Shown here: in pieces, positions 44,218-52,175 of the stretch
Position numbering within the stretch: the stretch's first letter is position 1
Layout of the letters: every line of letters starts with the position of its first letter
NCBI GenBank assembly: GCA_002713365.1
Contig: PASR01000012.1
Span: forward strand, 73,848-137,577
Direction of reading: 5' to 3'
Source: Rhodospirillaceae bacterium
GTDB lineage: Bacteria; Pseudomonadota; Alphaproteobacteria; UBA6615
DNA length: 63,730 bases
Notes under the pieces: generated by a model
The model's input: only the letters and a program-made list of their open reading frames with translations
What the model was told of the DNA's origin: nothing
Database searches by the model: none
Translations under genes and position numbers: made by a program

Positions 44218-45828
44218 TTAATTTAATTTTTGTCTATCAATCTTTCCAGAACCTGTTTTTGGAAGGGATTTTAAATAAACAATACTCCTGGGATATTTAT
44301 GTGGCAAAAGTTTTTCTTTCGCATAATCTTTAAGATTCCTAGTTAAAACATTATCTTCTTTATAACCTTCATTTAGGACAACAAAAGCTTTAGTAGACAT
44401 TCGTTTGTCGACTAACTGAACCCCTAAAACAGCACACTCCTTAACACAAGGATGACCGACTAAACAAAGCTCAATCTCTAATGGATATACCCACTGTCCG
44501 CTAACTTTTATAAGATCATCAGCCCGACCTTTAAAATAATAAAAGCCATCATCATCTACTTCAAATCGATCTCCAGTATATATCCAACCATCCTTCATTG
44601 TTTCCTTGGTTTTATCCGGTTTATTCCAGTAACAAGGGGAATTAGAATCACCCCTTACCCATAAAATACCAGGTTCATCTTTTTTAATACGGACACCCTT
44701 ATCGTTACGCAATTCCACTTCATAGCCTTTTACTTTTTTGCCAGCAGAACCAACTTTAAAGTTACGAGACGTATTAGATAAATAAATATGTAGCACTTCA
44801 GTAGAACCAAGGCCCTCAATAATATTAAGGGCAAATCTATTCTTCCATGCGTTATATAAATCTTGTGATAAAGTTTCAGCAGCTGATATACACAACCTTA
44901 AACAATCTAGATCAGCGTCTTTGTTAGAGACATCATTTATCATCGAATTGTAAAGTGTCGGCAAACCAAAAAAGACTGTGGGCTTATAACGTGCGATTGA
45001 TTCGAAAACCTTTTGTGGATCAGGCCTTCCAGAAATCAATATCGTACTAGCTCCTACAGTAAAAGGAAAAGTTAAGGAATTACCATATCCGTAAGCAAAA
45101 AATATTTTTGGAGGAGACAAACAAATGTCATCTTCAGTTAATTCTAGAACTTCTTTTGCATATGATGAATGTGTATAAGCCATATCATGGTGCAAATGCA
45201 CAATACCTTTCGGTCTTCCGGTACTCCCAGAACTATACATCCAAAAAGCCATATCATTTTTATGAGTATTAACTACTTCTAAATGGATAGATTCTTTATT
45301 TAACCAATCATCCCAATAAAAACACTCTACTCTGCTCAAAGAAGTTGATTTTCCGTTAACTACTATTACCGTCTTCAATTGCGTATTAGAAATACAATCA
45401 GTAGTTAAAAGTTGCAAAAATTGACTATCTACAAAAGCTACAGTTGCACCACTATCCTCTAGGTAATATTGAATTAGATCGGAAGGCGAGAGTGTATTAA
45501 TTAAAACAGGTACAAATCCAGCTCTCATAGCGCCAAAGATAGCCGCAGGATAAGCTCGTGTGTCATCTAGAAGCATAAGAACTCTAGAAAACTTCGGTAA
45601 CCCTAGGCTAGTAAGCGCGTTACCTACCTGACTAGCCGTATCGCACAACTCTCCATAAGTCATCTCGCCTAATGAATCATAAATAGCAGTTTTAGAAACT
45701 CTTCCTAGATCTATATTATTAAAAAGTATTTCACTCGCATTATATATATCTGGGATATAATAATCCAAACCATTAGACGCTGAAATTTCGTCCGGGACCT
45801 TATCTGTTATATCGTTATTTTCTATCAC
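44218..45828 (-). CDS. Benzoate-CoA-ligase-family acyl/aryl-CoA synthetase
   Basis: This 536-residue ANL-superfamily ligase activates a carboxylate as acyl-AMP and then as CoA thioester. The P-loop motif is MYSSGSTGRPKGIVH, the A5 region ends IIEGLGSTEVLHIYLS, the hinge is YTGDRFEVDDDGFYYFKGRADDLIK split over A7-A8, and the A10 lysine lies in LPKTGSGKIDRQ. The benzoate-CoA-ligase group fits best (SSTG variant, GLGSTE). It follows the aryl-CoA monooxygenase-like gene by 10 bp, so its product is the probable substrate of that enzyme. The exact aryl acid is unknown. Confidence 0.86.
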   Translation of the reverse strand: MIENNDITDKVPDEISASNGLDYYIPDIYNASEILFNNIDLGRVSKTAIYDSLGEMTYGELCDTASQVGNALTSLGLPKFSRVLMLLDDTRAYPAAIFGAMRAGFVPVLINTLSPSDLIQYYLEDSGATVAFVDSQFLQLLTTDCISNTQLKTVIVVNGKSTSLSRVECFYWDDWLNKESIHLEVVNTHKNDMAFWMYSSGSTGRPKGIVHLHHDMAYTHSSYAKEVLELTEDDICLSPPKIFFAYGYGNSLTFPFTVGASTILISGRPDPQKVFESIARYKPTVFFGLPTLYNSMINDVSNKDADLDCLRLCISAAETLSQDLYNAWKNRFALNIIEGLGSTEVLHIYLSNTSRNFKVGSAGKKVKGYEVELRNDKGVRIKKDEPGILWVRGDSNSPCYWNKPDKTKETMKDGWIYTGDRFEVDDDGFYYFKGRADDLIKVSGQWVYPLEIELCLVGHPCVKECAVLGVQLVDKRMSTKAFVVLNEGYKEDNVLTRNLKDYAKEKLLPHKYPRSIVYLKSLPKTGSGKIDRQKLN

Positions 45829-45838
45829 TTGATTACCA

Positions 45839-46978
45839 TTATTCAGTTTGACTCAACATATACTCTTCCATAAATCTAGGAGCTATTTTCTTTAATTTTT
45901 CATCACTAATACGACCTGTTCTAGTCATATAACTACGTGCAAATTCATAAGGCGATAAAGTACGCATTAATACGTCCATTTTTTCATACCAATGGGCACT
46001 AGCAACAGATGCACTAACTAATTTCTCTAATTGGGGACGTCGACTTTTTGCGTACTGAACTATAGCCTCATCTATATTAGTTGGATTAGCTTTTAAAGAC
46101 TTGTATAGCGAGATAGAATCTTCCATTGCTAATCTAGTTCCAGAACCGATAGAAAAATGTGCTGTATGAAGAGAATCACCAATTAGTACAATATTATTAG
46201 AACTCCAGTTGTCATTCCATATCTGTGGAAACCATCTCCATTCTGACTTATTAGATAATAAAATATGATTATCTAAGTCTTTAGCAAAAACTTTCTCACA
46301 ATAAATACGACTTTCTTCAGTATTCATGTCTGCAAACCCCACATTCTGATATGTTGAAGAGTTTGTTTCAACAATAAATGTACTCATTTTAGAACTATAC
46401 GGGTAATGATGAGCACAAAAGACACCATCTGAATTCTCACGAAATGTTAGACTCAAACAATCAAATAGTTTAGATGTTCCAAACCATATAAATGGATTTT
46501 GTAATATAGTTTCTTTAGTTTTGAACTCACTAGAAAGTGACTTTCTAACGATAGAGTTAACTCCATCACATGCTACTATTAAATCAGAATCATCAAATTC
46601 TTTTAATGATTGAATAGTAGTATTAAACTCAAGTTTAACATCTACACTCAAGCAGAGTTTTTGAAGTAAGTTTAGAAACTCTAATCTCCCAATAGCTGCA
46701 AATCCATTTCCATCAATCGCCATATGTTTATCTTTGTGAACAATTTTTAGGTCAGACCAAGATTTCATATGAGGAGATAAGTACTTATAAGTATACTCAT
46801 CATCAGCTCTCAAAAACTCTAGGGCTCGATCAGAAAATACCACCCCAAAACCAAATGTTGCATTTTGCGGGTTTTGTTCTATTAAACTAACATTATAATC
46901 AGGATTATCGCGCTTAATTAAATAGGAAAAATAAAGCCCTGCCGGACCGCCACCAATAATAGTTATCTTCATAATCAC
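45839..46978 (-). CDS. FAD monooxygenase, salicylyl-/anthraniloyl-CoA monooxygenase N-domain type
   Basis: This 379-residue flavoprotein has the dinucleotide motif GGGPAGLYFSYLIKRDNPDY at the N terminus, followed by TFGFGVVFSDRALEFL. The second stretch is a hallmark of salicylyl-CoA 5-hydroxylase and anthraniloyl-CoA monooxygenase/reductase. The FAD ribityl motif is VLIGDSLHTAHFSIGSG. The larger fused family members carry a second, old-yellow-enzyme-like half, which is absent here. I infer hydroxylation of an aryl-CoA made by the adjacent ligase. Confidence 0.85.
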   Translation of the reverse strand: MIMKITIIGGGPAGLYFSYLIKRDNPDYNVSLIEQNPQNATFGFGVVFSDRALEFLRADDEYTYKYLSPHMKSWSDLKIVHKDKHMAIDGNGFAAIGRLEFLNLLQKLCLSVDVKLEFNTTIQSLKEFDDSDLIVACDGVNSIVRKSLSSEFKTKETILQNPFIWFGTSKLFDCLSLTFRENSDGVFCAHHYPYSSKMSTFIVETNSSTYQNVGFADMNTEESRIYCEKVFAKDLDNHILLSNKSEWRWFPQIWNDNWSSNNIVLIGDSLHTAHFSIGSGTRLAMEDSISLYKSLKANPTNIDEAIVQYAKSRRPQLEKLVSASVASAHWYEKMDVLMRTLSPYEFARSYMTRTGRISDEKLKKIAPRFMEEYMLSQTE

Positions 46979-47027
46979 AACCCGAGAATAATTCTTTAAA
47001 ATAAGATAAACATAGCAGAAATATCAG

Positions 47028-47033
47028 TATAAT
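47028..47033 (+). promoter_or_regulatory. TATAAT -10 box suggesting a leaderless transcript
   Basis: TATAAT lies only six bases before the ATG of the M20 hydrolase gene, and no Shine-Dalgarno is visible. Transcription from it would start at or next to the ATG. No good -35 match is present, so the call is tentative. Confidence 0.35.
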
Positions 47034-47039
47034 AAATCC

Positions 47040-48422
47040 ATGATAGACAAAAGAAATAAAGCAATTAATGATGCAACTAAATACTACGATGATGGTAATT
47101 TTTTAATTGATCTTAGTCGTTTAATTTCCAAGAAGACAACAAGTCAAGTACAGGGCTCAAAAAACTCTCTAAAAGAATACTTATCAGACTTAATAGGTGA
47201 AGAACTAAAGAAATTAGGCTTCAAAATTAATATTTATGAAAACCCGGAACCTGAAGCAGGTCCCATTATGATTGCGAATAGGTATGAAGATGAAAATATT
47301 CCAACGATTTTAATATACGCTCATGGTGATACGGTAATTGGACAAGACGAAAAATGGGATAAAGGTTTATCACCCTGGAAACTCACCGAAGATGGTGAAC
47401 GACTATACGGCCGAGGAACAGCTGATAATAAAGGTCAGCATTGGATTAATATATCAGGACTTAAAACAGTATTAAATAACAGGGGAAAACTAGGGTTTAA
47501 CTGTAAAATACTGATTGAAACCGATGAAGAAATGGGTTCCCGAGGATTACGTGTATTTTGTAAAGAAAAAAAAGATATACTAAATTCTGACTTACTTATA
47601 GCCTCGGATGGCCCACGCCTTAATCCAGATAGTGCGACTGTGGTTCTTGGTTCACGAGGATTAGTTAATTTTGAATTATCAGTAAAACTTCGTGAAGGAT
47701 ATCACCATTCTGGAAACTGGGGGGGACTAATTAAAGATCCTGGAATAATATTGGCGCATGCTATTAGCAGTATAACTGATAATCGTGGGCAAATACGTAT
47801 ACCAGAATGGCGACCTTCTTCTCTAACAAAGGAAATTAAATTTCTACTAAGTAAATTATCGGTTTCAGGCGGAACTAAAGCTCCAAATATAGATACCGAT
47901 TGGGGCGAGTTAACCTTAAGCCCAGAAGAAAGAGTATTTGGTTGGAATAGTTTTTCTATACTTGCACTTCAACAAGGTGATCCCAAACAACCACAGAATG
48001 CTATATCACCTAAAGCTAGCGCAATCTGCCAATTAAGATACGTTGTTGGAACAAACCCAAAAGAAATCATTCCTGCACTAAGGCGTCATCTAGATAAGGA
48101 GGGCTTTAATAACGTCAATATAAAAGCTACCCGAATGTCAGGAATGATGGCCACTAGATTAGACCCTAATAACAAATGGGTAGAATTAGCCGCCGAGTCA
48201 ATTAACAAAAGCCTGGGCCACCCAGCTTCCATATTACCCAATATAGGTGGCAGCATACCAAATGATATATTTTCTGAATTATTAGGTTTACCAACAATCT
48301 GGATACCCCATTCTTATACAGGGTGCGCGCAACATGCACCTAATGAGCACTTGTTAGTGCCCATTGTGCGTGAAGGCTTATCAATAATGACAGGCTTATT
48401 TTGGGATATTGGGGAGCTATAA
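47040..48422 (+). CDS. M20-family metallohydrolase (peptidase/amidohydrolase)
   Basis: This 460-residue zinc hydrolase of the ArgE/DapE/CPG2 group has metal ligands in YAHGDTV (near residue 100), GRGTADNKGQ and the catalytic glutamate pair TDEEMGSRG. The insertion dimerisation domain follows near residue 200, and the last ligand region is PHSYTGCAQHAPNEH. Family members cleave dipeptides, N-acyl or N-carbamoyl amino acids. The substrate is unknown, and nearby ring-opening and amide-producing enzymes make an N-acyl or carbamoyl intermediate plausible. Confidence 0.88.
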   Translation: MIDKRNKAINDATKYYDDGNFLIDLSRLISKKTTSQVQGSKNSLKEYLSDLIGEELKKLGFKINIYENPEPEAGPIMIANRYEDENIPTILIYAHGDTVIGQDEKWDKGLSPWKLTEDGERLYGRGTADNKGQHWINISGLKTVLNNRGKLGFNCKILIETDEEMGSRGLRVFCKEKKDILNSDLLIASDGPRLNPDSATVVLGSRGLVNFELSVKLREGYHHSGNWGGLIKDPGIILAHAISSITDNRGQIRIPEWRPSSLTKEIKFLLSKLSVSGGTKAPNIDTDWGELTLSPEERVFGWNSFSILALQQGDPKQPQNAISPKASAICQLRYVVGTNPKEIIPALRRHLDKEGFNNVNIKATRMSGMMATRLDPNNKWVELAAESINKSLGHPASILPNIGGSIPNDIFSELLGLPTIWIPHSYTGCAQHAPNEHLLVPIVREGLSIMTGLFWDIGEL

Positions 48423-48426
48423 AATA

Positions 48427-48756
48427 TTATTTTTTAAATTCAATTTCATAACCTATGAGATCAGTATTTCCTGTATTAACTGCATTATGTTCCACGGGAG
48501 CTTTATAAGATGACGTTGTGCCCGGTTCATAATCAAAATCTGCACTAGTTCCATCTGCAAAATTAGATGTAAGTGTTCCTCTTGATACACGAATAACAGT
48601 GTAGTCATATTCATGTGTATGCCAACCGGTTTGCTCTCCCGGTTTAATTACATAGTGTATCATCCTTGTATTTTCATCTTCATGTAAAACCACATGTTCT
48701 GCCGCGGTTCGCTCCTCAAATTCTGTGGTAAAAGATTTTGCAGTAGCAGTTGCCAT
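48427..48756 (-). CDS. Small cupin-domain protein
   Basis: This 109-residue single cupin barrel has a first motif H-x-H-E (GWHTHEYDYTVIRVSRG) able to bind a metal and a second motif around APVEHNAVNTG with a single histidine. Such small cupins can be isomerases, dioxygenases or carbohydrate/organic acid sensors, and no function can be chosen. It converges with the M20 gene four bases away. Confidence 0.82.
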   Translation of the reverse strand: MATATAKSFTTEFEERTAAEHVVLHEDENTRMIHYVIKPGEQTGWHTHEYDYTVIRVSRGTLTSNFADGTSADFDYEPGTTSSYKAPVEHNAVNTGNTDLIGYEIEFKK

Positions 48757-48865
48757 ATCAATTTCTCCTATATTGTTTTTAATAATTCAGAACCAAAAAA
48801 ACTTATTCAAACAGAAAAAACAGTTAAAAATATTTATCTCACTAAACCAAATATATATAACCTAC

Positions 48866-49825
48866 CTACTCGGCAGCTTTCTGATCAGTTTCCAGAGAAA
48901 CTATTCCCGCAGAATCCAAAGCTTCGGCTATCCGCGCTATTTCTAACTCCGTAATTTTTACTAAAGGTGGGCGGACAATAGCACGGTTCATGCGTCCCAG
49001 TAAAACAAGTGCCTCTTTCATACGATTATGCATATCTCCAAATGGATCACTATAAAACACCTGAGATGTATACCAGATTCTGTCAGCCACAGATTTAGCA
49101 TTAATCATATCATTATCCTTTACTGCTTCGAAAAGCGATACCTGCAAATCTGCAATTACAGAGCCTGCACCAGATAATAATCCATTTGCTCCCATAACTA
49201 ATGAAGACATTAACCAAGCTGAATTTGTTGAAAGCACATTAACGGGTCGCGATAGATTTTGTAGTACTTTTATATTTTGCTCATGTCTCTGGGCTGGGGA
49301 CCAATCCTTTACTGCACAAACCGAAGGTATCTCTTCCACAAGATCAACTAAGGTATCTAGGGAATACGCTAACTCATCCGCATATTGAAATATTATTAAA
49401 GGTAAATCAGTTGCGTCTGCTATAGTTTTAAAATGAGCAAAAGCCATCTCGGGGCGGTGACTAATCCCTCCCATGCGCATAGAATGAGGCGGAAAACATA
49501 AAAGTGCGGTTGCTCCTCCATTATAGGCCATCTTCGCCAAACTTGCAGCCTGCATACTACCGTCTGCGTATATTCCGTTAATTAAAGGGATTTTATCACC
49601 AATTTCATCACCAGATATATCTAATAGGCGTTTCTGTTCATCAGCAGAACATGCATGAACTTCAGAAGAATGACCATTTACAGTAACAGCGGTTATACCT
49701 TCGGTTTTAGACAAATATAATAAGTGTCTTCGTGTCTCCATCTCATCTATAGATAAATCTTCTTTAAATGCCATTAAAGCAGCTGGTATAACGCCATGGG
49801 GCTTATAATTATCATATTTAGTCAT
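48866..49825 (-). CDS. DapA-family aldolase/lyase
   Basis: This 319-residue class I aldolase of the dihydrodipicolinate-synthase/N-acetylneuraminate-lyase superfamily has the Schiff-base lysine in VCAVKDWSPAQ and the tyrosine in IIFQYADEL. The GTTGE-type loop of true DapA is replaced by TVNGHSSEVHACSADE, so the substrate is different. Relatives act on hydroxy-keto acids, hydratase-aldolase substrates of aromatic degradation, or 5-dehydro-4-deoxyglucarate. The catabolic setting favours one of these. The true dapA is at 33.8 kb. Confidence 0.85.
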   Translation of the reverse strand: MTKYDNYKPHGVIPAALMAFKEDLSIDEMETRRHLLYLSKTEGITAVTVNGHSSEVHACSADEQKRLLDISGDEIGDKIPLINGIYADGSMQAASLAKMAYNGGATALLCFPPHSMRMGGISHRPEMAFAHFKTIADATDLPLIIFQYADELAYSLDTLVDLVEEIPSVCAVKDWSPAQRHEQNIKVLQNLSRPVNVLSTNSAWLMSSLVMGANGLLSGAGSVIADLQVSLFEAVKDNDMINAKSVADRIWYTSQVFYSDPFGDMHNRMKEALVLLGRMNRAIVRPPLVKITELEIARIAEALDSAGIVSLETDQKAAE

Positions 49826-49898
49826 TGTTTATTTCTTTTTGTTAATGTAAAACATTAATATATTTTTAAACATTTACATTTATTGATTTTATTAATAT

Positions 49899-51107
49899 CT
49901 ATCCATGCTCATAATTACCTAGAGTTGTTCCATCTTCAATATAAATAGTTCTTTCATAATTGTCTGAGCGACCTTCATTGAGAGTGGTAAGCAACCAATC
50001 GGCCATAGCTGGATAAATTTCACCTGCCACCTCACCCATAGGATGAAAAACTCCTTCGTAAAGCCACAGTTCACTAGCCCCGCCTAGGTTCTTTCTAAAG
50101 GTCACAATATCATCAGGGGAGCATAGCTCATCCATATCCCCTGCGACTAGTAGATGCGGAACTTTCAAACTCTTAGCTACATCTGGTAAATAATCCATTC
50201 TTTTCATAAATTCATCAAAGTCATCTTCATTGGTGTAACCAGTCATATACATAAAAATTCTTTTAAAATTTGGCTGTGCTTGCTCAAATATAACATCAAA
50301 GGTGCCAACATTTGCCATCTGCCCACAAACTGCTTTTATTCTAGTATCGTGAGCTCCAACTTGAACACCCCATCTTGAGCCCATGCTCATACCCATTACA
50401 CCGAGGCGTTCATTATCAACATCATCTCTGCTAATAAGCCAGTCTATAATCTTAGAAGCTGCTATTTGATAATTATTTTCAGTTAACCATACGGCATTAG
50501 AATTACACTCACCTTGACCAGGGCCATCAATAGCGCACACATTCATTCCACGCGACAGGTAATCACTCGTATAAGGATTTGATACATCTTCCTTAATAGC
50601 GTCCATTCCTGGTATTATAATTATTGTCGGTTTAGGACCTTCTCCCGGCGCTTTATGAAATACAGCATAGGCACTTTGTCCTGCCGCAAACTCTACTGAT
50701 TTTTTTATCATATTACCGTCAGAGAGGTTAATTACCTTATCGTAACATTGATAAAGTGATCTATATGATGACTCTTTTTGTTCATTGCCGTGAATTGGAA
50801 TAAGATGTTGCGCTCGTCCGAAACATAACGCAGCTCTATGGTAAAGCTGCCGAGCAGTAACTAACCTGCCCTGTTTTTCAGCAGATTCAGCAATTCTCTG
50901 CAATGATAAAGCGCGTTTTTGCCATGCCTTTGGAAAAGATCGACGGCCAGTCACCTTAGTATAAACCGCCTGCAGATCTTCTAACATAAATCCACGAGCC
51001 AAACGCGTACCCATTATTCCTGGGTGCAGTATATCCTCGTTTTCGGATAACATAAGAAAATTATCAAAAATCCAACCCTGATCGGCGCGTAACTGTGGTT
51101 TACTCAT
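49899..51107 (-). CDS. Alpha/beta hydrolase, dihydroxypseudooxynicotine-hydrolase-like
   Basis: This 402-residue hydrolase has an N-terminal helical cap (about 1-150) and a C-terminal alpha/beta domain. The nucleophile elbow is GMSMGSRWG (about residue 245), the acid is in AGDMDELCSPDD and the histidine in VFHPMGE. Size and layout match the 2,6-dihydroxypseudooxynicotine hydrolase/FrsA-like group, some of which cleave C-C bonds of beta-diketone-like intermediates. The nearby molybdenum hydroxylase subunit and hydantoinase genes give a possible N-heterocycle context, which is inference. Confidence 0.82.
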   Translation of the reverse strand: MSKPQLRADQGWIFDNFLMLSENEDILHPGIMGTRLARGFMLEDLQAVYTKVTGRRSFPKAWQKRALSLQRIAESAEKQGRLVTARQLYHRAALCFGRAQHLIPIHGNEQKESSYRSLYQCYDKVINLSDGNMIKKSVEFAAGQSAYAVFHKAPGEGPKPTIIIIPGMDAIKEDVSNPYTSDYLSRGMNVCAIDGPGQGECNSNAVWLTENNYQIAASKIIDWLISRDDVDNERLGVMGMSMGSRWGVQVGAHDTRIKAVCGQMANVGTFDVIFEQAQPNFKRIFMYMTGYTNEDDFDEFMKRMDYLPDVAKSLKVPHLLVAGDMDELCSPDDIVTFRKNLGGASELWLYEGVFHPMGEVAGEIYPAMADWLLTTLNEGRSDNYERTIYIEDGTTLGNYEHG

Positions 51108-51234
51108 CTAAAATAACTCCCATATTTTAATATTTTATAATACTACTTTAATTGACCGTTTATACATAAGTAACAAAATGCACTTGTTCATCGTGACTAG
51201 AGAAGTATAACAGGGTCAAATTAGGTGAGGACTT

Positions 51235-52107
51235 ATGATAAAACAACAGAATTTTGATCAACGATACATATTAAACCTTTCTTGCCCCGATCAAATGGGG
51301 ATTGTAGCAGATGTAGCAAGCTTTCTTGCCCAGCAAGGGTGTAACATCTTGGAATCGGCACAATTTGATGATGAACTATCTGGACAGTTTTTCATGCGTA
51401 CGGTTTTTGGCACCGGTGATTCAACACCAAATAAAAAGAATCTAGAAGCATCCTTTGGCCCTATAGCAAAAAGATTTTCTATAAAATGGCAATTACACGA
51501 CCAAAAGAATAAACCTCGAGTTCTAATTATGGTTTCAAAACCTGGACATTGCCTTAATGATCTTCTGTATAGAGTAAGCATAGGCGCACTAGATATAGAC
51601 GTAGTGGGAATAATTTCAAATCATCCCGATCAGGAATCGCGCGCTAAGTTTTATGGAGTACCCTATCATCATCTACCGGTAAGCCCTGAAACCAAAGATA
51701 AGCAGGAAGCAAAAGTATTAAATATTATTAGGTCTACCAATACTGAACTAATTGTACTGGCTAGGTATATGCAAATATTGACGCCAGAAACCTGTCAAAA
51801 ACTTGAAGGTCGAATAATTAATATACACCACTCTTTCTTACCCGGTTTCAAAGGAGCTAAACCATACCATCAGGCATATACAAAGGGTGTTAAATTAATT
51901 GGGGCAACAGCACATTATGTTACACCCAATCTAGATGAAGGACCAATAATAGACCAGGAAACAACTAGAGTGACGCACGCTCAAACCCCCGAAGGATTAG
52001 AACGTCTCGGGAGAGATTTAGAAAACTTAGTTTTAGCTAGAGCTGTCCGCTATCACGTAGAACAACGCGTCATTATACATCAGGATCGAACCGTAGTGTT
52101 TAACTAA
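51235..52107 (+). CDS. purU: Formyltetrahydrofolate deformylase
   Basis: This 290-residue enzyme releases formate from 10-formyl-tetrahydrofolate, rebalancing one-carbon pools. The N-terminal ACT domain (residues 8-90, SCPDQMGIVADVASFLAQQG) is followed by the formyltransferase-like catalytic domain, with the Asn-His-Asp active site represented by NIHHSFLPGFKGAKPYHQAY and HYVTPNLDEGPII. PurU is often encoded with genes that generate one-carbon units, such as demethylases. Here it lies among catabolic genes, suggesting that a neighbouring pathway yields formyl or methyl groups. Confidence 0.95.
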   Translation: MIKQQNFDQRYILNLSCPDQMGIVADVASFLAQQGCNILESAQFDDELSGQFFMRTVFGTGDSTPNKKNLEASFGPIAKRFSIKWQLHDQKNKPRVLIMVSKPGHCLNDLLYRVSIGALDIDVVGIISNHPDQESRAKFYGVPYHHLPVSPETKDKQEAKVLNIIRSTNTELIVLARYMQILTPETCQKLEGRIINIHHSFLPGFKGAKPYHQAYTKGVKLIGATAHYVTPNLDEGPIIDQETTRVTHAQTPEGLERLGRDLENLVLARAVRYHVEQRVIIHQDRTVVFN

Positions 52108-52175
52108 GTCAGAAGTTTTAAATCAACTGGCACTAAATCTTTACTGAAAAATAAAATTTCTTTTAAAATAATATT

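Noticed and set aside
48694-48954. Plus-strand ORFs over the gap between the cupin and the DapA-like gene
   Set aside because: They overlap coding sequence on the other strand, are low-complexity in composition, and show no ribosome binding site or family match.
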